DNA of 30,874 nucleotides from CBCXVS01 sp965178525 (GTDB taxonomy: Bacteria > Tectomicrobia > Entotheonellia > Entotheonellales > Entotheonellaceae), in assembly GCA_965178525.1 (NCBI GenBank), contig CBCXVS010000053.1:1-30874 (forward strand). Direction: 5' to 3'. The notes under the pieces are model-generated. The model was not told where the DNA came from. It saw only the letters and a list, made by a program, of their open reading frames with translations, and ran no database searches. Numbering within the stretch: the stretch's first letter is position 1; the number at the start of each line of letters is the position of its first letter. Of the stretch, positions 25,029-30,874 are shown piece after piece. The position numbers and the translations under genes were made by a program.

Positions 25029-25100
25029 AAGTCCCTGGACAAAATGAGCGACATCGTTTTTCCAGAGGAAAAATATGAATATCGTTTTGTTCGGGCACTT
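25029..25100 (-). repeat. 72-bp dispersed repeat, minus-strand copy
   Basis: Read on the minus strand this copy matches 26804-26875 at about 66 of 72 positions, without gaps. Shared segments include AAGTGCCCGAACAAAA, TTTCCTCTGGAAAAACGATG and TTTTGTCCAGG. It overlaps no gene and lies between the HAD gene and the small membrane protein gene. Together with the plus-strand copies it brackets 25101-26730. Confidence 0.85.
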
Positions 25101-25111
25101 ATCATGGTTGA

Positions 25112-25127
25112 TGTGATCCAGATCACA
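25112..25127. promoter_or_regulatory. CRP/FNR-family-like binding site with downstream promoter elements
   Basis: TGTGA, six bases, TCACA: both half sites of the CRP consensus are perfect, and the symmetry extends to TGTGATC...GATCACA. A second inverted repeat follows (GTGAGG and CCTCAC, 25136-25149), and TATACT at 25172-25177 could be a -10 box. The site would then be centred about 60 bases before transcription start, as in class I activation. The likely target is the small membrane protein gene at 25275. Confidence 0.6.
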
Positions 25128-25274
25128 CACAGACGGTGAGGACCCTCACAGGGTGCACTCTGCGTCCCGTCTATACTCTTGCATGGCTAATGGAATAGCT
25201 GGCCATATTGGGACACAAAATTCTCACAGATCATATCGTCATATGCGATGCTGCTGTAACCCGGAGAGATAGCC

Positions 25275-25556
25275 ATGCAATGGCAAGCCAAGATAGCCCT
25301 CATCGGTTGTGCATGTCTCGTGATCTTCCTGGCATTTGCTGTCTATGCGCAACAGATGGCCACATCTTATAAGGCATCCTGCCTGGATCAAGAACACATT
25401 CTAGTCGAGCTAATCGAGGATCACGATGACGCCGACGCAGTGGCGGCATGCGAACAGATACGTCACGGCGGTGTCAAGAAATTCTTCGGTCAGTTTCCAT
25501 GGGGCCCATTTAAGGGGAAAATCTTTTCCAAAACCATTATGCTGTATATCTCGTAA
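25275..25556 (+). CDS. Small membrane-anchored or exported protein of unknown function
   Basis: 93 residues from an ATG with GGAGAG seven bases upstream. Residues about 5-25 are hydrophobic (IALIGCACLVIFLAFAVYA) and may be an anchor, or a signal peptide cut near YAQQ. The rest is soluble, with an acidic stretch (VELIEDHDDADAV) and Cys residues at about 36 and 60 that could pair outside the cytoplasm. I do not recognise the family. A CRP-like site upstream suggests regulated expression. Confidence 0.7.
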   Translation: MQWQAKIALIGCACLVIFLAFAVYAQQMATSYKASCLDQEHILVELIEDHDDADAVAACEQIRHGGVKKFFGQFPWGPFKGKIFSKTIMLYIS

Positions 25557-25652
25557 CGCTTCATTTTCCGTGTAGAGGCGGACAAAAAATTAGCCCCCCC
25601 TAGGCATACAGGAAGGGCCACATATATCCGCTATCATTGCTTGCCGAAACGA

Positions 25653-25943
25653 CTAGTCGGCAGCAGCAGCGGCCTCCACGGAATCCAGCTTTTCCTGGAT
25701 GACCTTCTTCATCTGCCGGACTCGAACCAGATGGGGGAGGACGTTGTCCTCTTCCTTCCTATCGTAAATCTTCTCACCATCAAGGTAGACCTCGAAGCGG
25801 CCATTCGAGCCGGGGGTGAGAGAGACGGCAGCATCTGGACCATAGGCTCTAAAGAACTCGTTCGCCACCCACGTGGCGGTACCGTGATGCTGTCAAGAGA
25901 CGCAGTAGACGATATCCAGCAGAACTTTCCACTCAGAGGCCAT
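25653..25943 (-). CDS. SelW/Rdx-family selenoprotein with CxxU motif
   Basis: From the ATG at 25943, with a near-perfect AAGGAGG site, the frame reads MASEWKVLLDIVYC-VS-U and continues (QHHGTATWVANEFFRAYG) to a TAG at 25653-25655. The TGA at 25893-25895 is codon 17 and forms a C14-x-x-U17 motif at the end of the first beta strand, exactly where Rdx proteins have CxxC or CxxU. GRFEVYLDGEKIYDRKEE and the C-terminal helix complete the thioredoxin-like SelW fold (96 residues). The role of the family is thiol redox chemistry in the cytoplasm. A hairpin lies 14 nt after the TGA. Gene callers would start at the GTG at 25868 and miss the redox centre. The gene is divergent from the protoglobin. Confidence 0.88.
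25863..25878 (-). promoter_or_regulatory. Candidate bacterial SECIS hairpin of the SelW-like gene
   Basis: Counted from the base after the TGA, nucleotides 15-20 (CGCCAC) pair perfectly with 25-30 (GTGGCG), with a four-base loop GTGG at 21-24. Stem length and loop position agree within one base with the hairpin of the DUF3179 gene. The role in SelB-dependent decoding is inferred from position and from the established selenoprotein family. Confidence 0.7.
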
Positions 25944-26197
25944 GTTCATCCTCCTTGGTGTGCGTTGCCGCACAACACGTAAACGTAGCTTGAACCCTGT
26001 GCCATATTCTAAACGTTCTGGAGAAGAAGTCAAGCGGCCCATAATGCCTTGTATCCTTGAGATCGACAGCGTTGACACGCCACCCGCCCCCGTGTACTAT
26101 GGGGGCCTGATGCCCTAATATCATGGGTTCCCATCACATTCCCACGCCCTTTTCGGCTGGCCCACCAGCAAGCCAGCTTGGAATGCAGGAGTCGAGG

Positions 26198-26731
26198 ATG
26201 AATAGGGTCACGAACTGGCCGGCGAGATTCGAGGAAATGGTGGACTTCGTGGGCCTGTCGGAAGAGGATCGCCAGCTCATCAAGGCGAGTTCGCCCCTCA
26301 TCATGCAAAACGCCCGGAAACTGAATGATGTGTTTTATGATCAACTCTTGAACTATCCGCAAGCCCGTCGGTTCTTTGTCACCGAAAATGATGAACCGGA
26401 TGAAAAGCGGCTCGAGGATAACAAGCAGACGATGATTAGCTGGCTGCGCGCCTCCACGAACGCACCCACCAACGAGGGCTTTATCCGTTACCTGGTGGGC
26501 GTCAGTCAAATGCACATGAATATCCCTATCCACAGGCCCCATCTCAGCCCGGTGCCGCCCCGTTATATCATCGGCACGATTTCGTATTATCAGACATCCA
26601 TTGCCGCCTTGCTACACGAACATATGGCAGACGCCGATCTGGCATCACGCACGAGTGTGGCCTGGAATAAGTGGCTCATGGTGGGCTTAGAGCTGATGCT
26701 GGCGATGTATTTGTCCGACGATGGAGATTAA
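26198..26731 (+). CDS. Stand-alone protoglobin
   Basis: The ATG at 26198 (MNRVTNWPARFEEM) has AGGAG upstream; 177 residues, about the size of a single globin-coupled-sensor domain. FVGLSEEDRQLIKASSPLI starts the domain, and YLVGVSQMHMNIPI places the proximal haem ligand at H106, with the following VPPRYIIGTISYYQTSIAALL helix. No kinase, cyclase or chemotaxis domain is attached, so it may carry or sense O2, NO or CO rather than signal directly. It is divergent from the SelW-like gene across about 250 bases. Its stop codon touches the tandem repeat downstream. Confidence 0.85.
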   Translation: MNRVTNWPARFEEMVDFVGLSEEDRQLIKASSPLIMQNARKLNDVFYDQLLNYPQARRFFVTENDEPDEKRLEDNKQTMISWLRASTNAPTNEGFIRYLVGVSQMHMNIPIHRPHLSPVPPRYIIGTISYYQTSIAALLHEHMADADLASRTSVAWNKWLMVGLELMLAMYLSDDGD

Positions 26732-26875
26732 AGTACCGAAACCAAATGAAATTTATATTTTTCCCCTGGAGAAATGTATACAGGTCATGATGTCCAGGTA
26801 CGTAAGTGCCCGAACAAAATTAAATTCATATCTTTCCTCTGGAAAAACGATGTCGCTAATTTTGTCCAGGTACTT
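26731..26875 (+). repeat. Two tandem copies of the 72-bp dispersed repeat
   Basis: Copy one (26731-26803, 73 bp) is more divergent; copy two (26804-26875, 72 bp) matches the minus-strand copy at 25029-25100 at about 92%. Both end in TGTCCAGGTAC. The array fills the space between the protoglobin stop and the next gene. No transposase is present, so these are non-autonomous or intergenic repeat elements. Confidence 0.8.
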
Positions 26876-26967
26876 AAAACCGCCTCTGGCTCTGCACGAC
26901 AGAACCGCGTATGATAGGGCCATGCAAACCGGCCGTGATATCCATCACCCACACAGGAGGCATCACC

Positions 26968-27618
26968 ATGGCGAAACGTGGCAACGGCATTTTCCTGGTC
27001 TATACCGACATCGACCCGAAACATGAGGAGGAATTCAACGCCTGGTATAACACCGAGCATTTGCCGGAACTCCTGGCGGTGCCGGGGATTCTTACCGCCG
27101 CGCGTTACGAAGCCACCAAAGGCGGACCGAAATATCTGGCCGTGTACGAGATTGACAGCGTCAACGTCCTGCAGACGCCTGAGTTCAAAAACCGGAAGCG
27201 CACGCCGTGGGGCGAACGGGTGTCGCCGAGTATCATCGGAAAAAATATGACGCGGATCGTCGGCGCACAAATCTTCCCGGACAACCTTGAAATGCCCGAT
27301 CGCGAGATGGCGCCAGCGCTTCAAATCGGCCGCATGTCCGTGCCGGAGAGTGCGGATGACGAGTGGAACGCGTGGTACAACGGCGAATATATTCCGGGCT
27401 ATCGCAAAGTCCCGGGTGTGATCTATGCGCGGCGGTATCGCAACGTGGAAGGCGAGACACGTTACACGACCGTGTACGAATTCGAACACGACAAGGTGTC
27501 CGAAAGCGCGGAATGGAATGAACAGCGGCAAAATTCTTCGCCAAATTCTGAGCGCATGCGGCAGACCATGACCCACGGAGCGGGCTCGCCGGGCGTCTAT
27601 AAGCGCATCTATCCGTAG
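26968..27618 (+). CDS. Duplicated dimeric alpha-beta barrel protein (EthD/DUF4286-like)
   Basis: The ATG at 26968 has AGGAGG seven bases upstream; 216 residues. Two ferredoxin-like repeats are visible: FLVYTDIDPKHEEEFNAWYN, then TEHLPELLAVPG and KYLAVYEID in the first, and SADDEWNAWYNGEYIPGYRK, VPGVIYARRY and RYTTVYEFE in the second. The paired W-Y-N plus HLPE/YIPG motifs are those of EthD-like proteins that bind or act on hydrophobic small molecules. It is probably co-transcribed with the membrane protein gene 12 bases downstream. Exact activity unknown. Confidence 0.8.
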   Translation: MAKRGNGIFLVYTDIDPKHEEEFNAWYNTEHLPELLAVPGILTAARYEATKGGPKYLAVYEIDSVNVLQTPEFKNRKRTPWGERVSPSIIGKNMTRIVGAQIFPDNLEMPDREMAPALQIGRMSVPESADDEWNAWYNGEYIPGYRKVPGVIYARRYRNVEGETRYTTVYEFEHDKVSESAEWNEQRQNSSPNSERMRQTMTHGAGSPGVYKRIYP

Positions 27619-27630
27619 AACGCCCCTGTT

Positions 27631-29133
27631 GTGAAAGATTCCCGCAGCATCACGCGTGATGCGCGGGATACATCTTTCCTCCTCGCCGTCATCATCCTGC
27701 TATCTACCGCCACGCCAAGTGTGGCGCACGGCTTTGGTGCACGCTATACACTCCCTGTCCCCCTGTGGCTCTATGGGATCGGCGCCGCGGCAACCGTTGC
27801 CCTCTCTTTTGTCCTCATCGCCCTATGCATGCGCCACACACCTCGCGTGCAGGGCGCGCCACGCCTCAATCTTTTGCACTGGCGTCTCGGGCGCCTCTTG
27901 CTATGCCCAGCCGCCCTTTGTATCTACCGAGGCATCTCGGTGAGTCTGTTGGCGCTGGTGGTGCTGGCCGGGTTCGTTGGCACACAACAGGCTGGCGCGA
28001 ACCTGGCTCCCACGCTCGTCTGGGTCATGTGGTGGGTCGGTCTCGCCTATATCTCGGCCCTCGGCGGCAACATCTGGGTCATCATAAATCCTTGGAGCAC
28101 GCTTTTTGACTGGGCGGAGGCGCTCTATCGCCACCGCGATCCGCAGCGTCAGCTGTCACGGCGCCTGCCTTATCCGCAACGTTTCGGTGTTTGGCCGGGC
28201 GTGCTGCTGTTCGGCGCCTTCGCCTGGGTGGAGCATGTTTTCAGTGGCCGGGCTGTACCGGCCTACCTCGCCGTTCTGGCAATCGAATATTCGCTCATCA
28301 CCTGGCTCGGTATGTTCTGTTTCGGGCGCGATATCTGGCTCCGGCACGGAGAAGCGTTTGTCATTGCCTTTGCGCTGCTGGCGCGCTTCGCGCCGACCGC
28401 GTGCCGGATGGCGGATGGCGCCGCGCCGACCGTGCAGGCGTGGTATCTACGTCCGTTCGCGGTAGGCTTGTTGCAGCCTCGACACGTCTCGACCTCCATG
28501 ATGGTTTTTGTCCTCCTCCTCCTGAGCACCGTGACGTTTGATGGCTTCACGGAAACGCCAGCTTGGTGGCGTCTGACCCAAATCTTGTATGATCAGGTCA
28601 TCCCCGAAGTCGGTATCGACCACCTGACGCTCACGGATACGGTGAGTCTGAATGGCTTTGTCGCCTTGTGTTGCGGCCTCTATCTCCTGTGTTGCCGCTT
28701 AATGGCGTCTATGTCCGGCAATATCGTACGCACCGGCGCCCTGGCTCGCGCCTTTGCCCTCTCCCTCGTCCCCATCGCCTTGGCGTATCACCTGGCGCAT
28801 TACCTCTCGTTTTTTCTCGTGCAGGGCCAGCTCATCATTCCGTTGGCATCCGATCCATGGGGCAGAGGCTGGAATCTTCTGGGCACCGCAGCCTACGAGA
28901 TCAATACCACGATCATCGGCAACCGCTTGGTCTGGTTTCTCTCAGTTGGGGCCATCGTGCTTGGGCACATCATTGCGGTCTACCTGGCCCATGTCGCCGC
29001 CTGGCGTATATTCCCGTCGCGCCAACTGGCCCTGCGCAGTCAGTATCCCATGCTGCTCCTGATGCTGGGCTATACGATGGTGAGCCTGTGGATCCTGGCC
29101 CAACCGGTGGTGGAAAACCCAGCGCTCGGTTGA
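27631..29133 (+). CDS. Polytopic membrane protein of unknown function
   Basis: A 500-residue protein with a GTG start and no good ribosome binding site; the short distance to the preceding stop suggests translational coupling. An N-terminal signal peptide ends near TPSVAHG. About twelve to thirteen hydrophobic segments follow. The AHGFGxRYTLPVPLWLY opening after the signal is one I recall from a family of bacterial membrane proteins sometimes labelled fenitrothion hydrolase; I would not assert that activity. NPWSTLFDWAEALYR and AYHLAHYLSFFLVQGQ contain conserved-looking His and Trp residues that could bind metal. Confidence 0.75.
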   Translation: MKDSRSITRDARDTSFLLAVIILLSTATPSVAHGFGARYTLPVPLWLYGIGAAATVALSFVLIALCMRHTPRVQGAPRLNLLHWRLGRLLLCPAALCIYRGISVSLLALVVLAGFVGTQQAGANLAPTLVWVMWWVGLAYISALGGNIWVIINPWSTLFDWAEALYRHRDPQRQLSRRLPYPQRFGVWPGVLLFGAFAWVEHVFSGRAVPAYLAVLAIEYSLITWLGMFCFGRDIWLRHGEAFVIAFALLARFAPTACRMADGAAPTVQAWYLRPFAVGLLQPRHVSTSMMVFVLLLLSTVTFDGFTETPAWWRLTQILYDQVIPEVGIDHLTLTDTVSLNGFVALCCGLYLLCCRLMASMSGNIVRTGALARAFALSLVPIALAYHLAHYLSFFLVQGQLIIPLASDPWGRGWNLLGTAAYEINTTIIGNRLVWFLSVGAIVLGHIIAVYLAHVAAWRIFPSRQLALRSQYPMLLLMLGYTMVSLWILAQPVVENPALG

Positions 29134-29180
29134 AGCGTCGTGCGAAAGACTGCTACAATATGGTGAAATGAGGAGAAAAC

Positions 29181-29594
29181 ATGATGGAAGACGACCTCAT
29201 TGGGCGTGTTGATAAACTCGGAGAAACCGTTGCTCAGATAGACGAACGCGTTGCGCGCGTCGAACACGAGCAACGGGCGATGCGGAGCAGTATCGACCAA
29301 CTCACAGGTGAGGTGCGCCAACTCGACATACGTCTCGATGATATGAGTGCGCAATTCGATCGGCGCTTGGAACTCATCACGCAGCAATTCGACAAGCGCT
29401 TGGAGTTCATGAATCAGCAATTCGACCGGCGTCAGGCAGAAACATCGGCAAATTTCGATCGGCGCATGGCAGAAATGTCGGCAAATTTCGACCGGCGTAT
29501 CAACGACATGAAATGGGTCATAGGTATCGGCATCACCCTGATTATCCTCCTGATGACCCTGTTCCGTTTTATCAAGCTGCCCACGGGCCCGTAA
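29181..29594 (+). CDS. Coiled-coil protein with hendecad repeats and C-terminal membrane helix
   Basis: 137 residues from the first of two ATG codons, with GAGGAG five bases upstream. Residues 1-55 form a heptad-type coiled coil. Residues about 58-112 are five consecutive 11-residue repeats of the form (Q/N)FD(R/K)R followed by six variable residues. A single membrane helix (VIGIGITLIILLMTLFRFI) follows, then a short tail, so the coil faces the cytoplasm or periplasm as a tail-anchored rod. This resembles uncharacterised coiled-coil membrane proteins found in many bacteria; a structural or complex-forming role is likely. Confidence 0.75.
   Translation: MMEDDLIGRVDKLGETVAQIDERVARVEHEQRAMRSSIDQLTGEVRQLDIRLDDMSAQFDRRLELITQQFDKRLEFMNQQFDRRQAETSANFDRRMAEMSANFDRRINDMKWVIGIGITLIILLMTLFRFIKLPTGP
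29352..29516 (+). repeat. Five 33-bp coding tandem repeats
   Basis: Units start at 29352, 29385, 29418, 29451 and 29484, each beginning CAATTCGA or AATTTCGA, with exact 33-base spacing. They encode the 11-residue hendecad units of the coiled-coil protein. The last two units are more alike than the others, indicating recent duplication. Confidence 0.85.
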
Positions 29595-29611
29595 CTTTTC
29601 GGTCCGCCCGG

Positions 29612-30319
29612 CTATTCCAACGCCACCCCCATATGCCGCAAAATATCACCCTCCGTGACATCAGAGGTACATCCCTCGAAGACGATCTCACCTTTATCCA
29701 TCATATACACACGATTACTCACGCGCAGCGCGAGGTCGACGTTCTGCTCCACTAACAGCATACTCTTCCCTTCCTCCCGGTGCATGGCGTGGAGGGTCTC
29801 GGCTACACGGCTCGCGAGCTGGGGCATTAAGCCTTCCGTCGGCTCATCCAACAGCATCAGATCCGGACTGGCCAACAGGACACGGGCGAGTGCCAGCATC
29901 TGTTGCTCGTCACCGCTCAGGGTCCCAGCCTGCTGGCGGAGACGTTCCCGCAGCACGGGAAAATACCGAAAGGCCACATGGTCCTCGTGCAGCGTCCGCG
30001 CCGGTAGACCGAGCCGGAGATTTTCCAGCACGGTCAGACGCGGAAAGACATTGGGACTTTGCAAAACATAGCCAAGTCCCAAACGAGCTATACGATGCGG
30101 CGGGAGCCGGGTCAGATCGTGTCCCTTAAAGGTGATCGTGCCAGCGCGGGACGGTACCAGCCGCATAATGCTGCGCAACGTGGTGGTCTTGCCAACGCCA
30201 TTGCGCCCGAGCAAGGCCACCACTTCACCGGCATTGACATGCAGCGACACATCATGCAGGACCGGCATCCGGCCATACGACACGTTCAGTTTGTCGAGCA
30301 CCAGCAGAGAAGGATTCAT
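29612..30319 (-). CDS. livF: Branched-chain amino acid-type ABC transporter ATP-binding protein (LivF)
   Basis: 235 residues, full length for LivF. Walker A is GRNGVGKT (38-45), the signature is LSGDEQQ (LSGGEQQ is usual), Walker B is LMLLDEP followed by TEGL, and the switch region VEQN has Gln where His is usual, as in other LivF proteins. It energises uptake of branched-chain amino acids or a related carboxylate or amide together with LivG, two permeases and a binding protein. LivG lies upstream on the same strand; the rest of the transporter is outside the window. The ribosome binding site is weak. Confidence 0.9.
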   Translation of the reverse strand: MNPSLLVLDKLNVSYGRMPVLHDVSLHVNAGEVVALLGRNGVGKTTTLRSIMRLVPSRAGTITFKGHDLTRLPPHRIARLGLGYVLQSPNVFPRLTVLENLRLGLPARTLHEDHVAFRYFPVLRERLRQQAGTLSGDEQQMLALARVLLASPDLMLLDEPTEGLMPQLASRVAETLHAMHREEGKSMLLVEQNVDLALRVSNRVYMMDKGEIVFEGCTSDVTEGDILRHMGVALE

Positions 30320-30384
30320 AGACTTCTATTCCGCAATCCACAATCAAAAGCGATCACCTATGAGCTTTTAGCTCTTCATTTTTT

Positions 30385-30419
30385 CATTCCGCATTCCGCA
30401 TTCCGCATTCCGCAATCGG
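30385..30419. repeat. 7-bp tandem repeat between livG and livF
   Basis: CATTCCG occurs four times in a row (30385-30412), followed by the degenerate CAATCGG. The unit is out of step with codons and lies in the short space between the two genes. Similar heptamer arrays are widespread in large bacterial genomes and vary in copy number. A small inverted repeat GAGCT-TTT-AGCTC (30362-30374) lies beside it. Confidence 0.75.
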
Positions 30420-30470
30420 TTATTCTGTGCGGAGATAGACCTCTTGTACACGTGCATTCGCTTGAATCTC

Positions 30471-30874
30471 CTAAGGCGTTCCGGTGGCGAGAACCCGCCC
30501 CTGATGCATGACCGTAATCATCTGCGCCAGGGCCATCACCACTTTCATGTCATGTTCGATCAGGAGTAGCGTCGTCTCATGCAGCGTGGTGAGGAGCCGG
30601 ATCATCTGCGCGGTTTCGCCACGACTCAGCCCGGCTGCTGGTTCATCCAATAACAACAGTACCGGACGGGAGCCTAATGCCATGGCGATTTCGAGCCGTT
30701 TCTGCTCGCCATGCGCCAGGTCGGCCGCCTGCACCTGCGCCTGTTCGGCCAGCCCAAGCCGGTCGAGGAGTTGCAGGGTTTCGTCATGCACGCGAGAGCT
30801 AGACCGAAGTTCCTCCCGTGATTCGGCGACAACTTGTTGAAATAAAAGCTCAAAAGCCTGAAACGAATCGACCT
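30471..30874 (-). CDS. livG: Partial ABC transporter ATP-binding protein (LivG), amber codon before the tail
   Basis: The gene enters from the right edge and lacks its Walker A portion. The visible part starts with helical sequence (VDSFQAFELLFQQVV) and holds the signature LAHGEQKRLEIAMAL (LSHGEQ-type), Walker B VLLLLDEP, AGLS and the switch His in LLLIEHDM, as in LivG. A TAG follows VLATGTP. Read through this TAG, the same frame continues for 16 codons (EIQANARVQEVYLRTE) to a TAA at 30420-30422, which is the normal LivG tail. The premature stop removes only this tail. It may be a mutation or a sequencing error near the end of the sequence. Confidence 0.85.
   Translation of the reverse strand, partial: VDSFQAFELLFQQVVAESREELRSSSRVHDETLQLLDRLGLAEQAQVQAADLAHGEQKRLEIAMALGSRPVLLLLDEPAAGLSRGETAQMIRLLTTLHETTLLLIEHDMKVVMALAQMITVMHQGRVLATGTP

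Noticed and set aside
24941..25126. 61-codon frame across the minus-strand 72-bp repeat
   Set aside because: It translates the dispersed repeat; the similar peptide from the plus-strand copies reflects repeat DNA similarity rather than a conserved protein.
26785..27576. Minus-strand open frame of 263 codons
   Set aside because: Antisense to the EthD-like gene, which has a strong ribosome binding site and clear fold motifs; it also runs into the repeats.
1..30874. tRNA, rRNA, CRISPR array, complete insertion sequence
   Set aside because: No tRNA T-arm/cloverleaf, rRNA segment, regularly spaced repeat array or transposase with terminal repeats was recognised by eye; the Rpn protein is only transposase-like by family name.

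Overview
The window looks like a stretch of a large bacterial genome of moderately high GC. It carries scattered catabolic and secondary-type genes (an orphan xanthine dehydrogenase-family subunit, SDR, Ldh-family dehydrogenase, Tat-exported amidohydrolase, acyl-CoA synthetase, MaoC hydratase, Liv-type ABC ATPases), several gene remnants and dispersed repeats. This mix, together with selenocysteine use, resembles Candidatus Entotheonella/Tectomicrobia or deltaproteobacterial-type genomes. That assignment is a guess from gene content; no rRNA or other marker gene is present.

Layout. 1-600: a DUF3179 gene fragment abuts a MucR/Ros-type regulator broken by an in-frame TAG. 605-4273: a large STAND-type ATPase, a frameshifted unknown gene and a small double-HTH protein. 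4420-5469: a DUF3179 protein whose CPLC motif reads UPLC (in-frame TGA, hairpin downstream). 6069-9758: an acyl-CoA synthetase-like protein with eroded catalytic motifs, then a translationally coupled pair (ArnA-like UDP-sugar decarboxylase/epimerase and a family 2 glycosyltransferase). 9832-14542: a CoxL-like molybdenum subunit, cupin and SDR on the minus strand and a divergent alpha/beta hydrolase. 14642-16517: an Rpn-type nuclease and an Rnl2-type RNA ligase. 16705-20092: cupin, Ldh-family dehydrogenase, Tat amidohydrolase. 19980-22749: a di-heme peroxidase fused to a beta-solenoid-like domain, broken by a frameshift. 22960-24944: an SMP-30 remnant, a YbjN-like protein, a MaoC hydratase and a HAD phosphatase. 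25029-26875: a segment bordered by oppositely oriented 72-bp repeats, holding a CRP-like site, a small membrane protein, a SelW-like selenoprotein and a protoglobin. 26968-29594: a duplicated dimeric alpha-beta barrel protein, a polytopic membrane protein and a hendecad coiled-coil protein with a membrane tail. 29612 to the end: livF and a partial livG with an amber codon just before its conserved tail.

The main discovery is two genes in which a conserved redox cysteine position is encoded by in-frame TGA: DUF3179 (UxxC, residue 100) and a SelW/Rdx protein (CxxU, residue 17). In each, a perfect 6-bp stem with a G/U-containing loop lies at nearly the same distance after the TGA (stem starts 14 and 15 nt downstream), as expected of bacterial SECIS elements. 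SelW is an established selenoprotein family, so it supports Sec decoding in this organism and makes a Sec reading of the DUF3179 TGA much more likely than a nonsense mutation. I do not know of a described DUF3179 selenoprotein, so this may be new. Both genes are normally miscalled as truncated ORFs.
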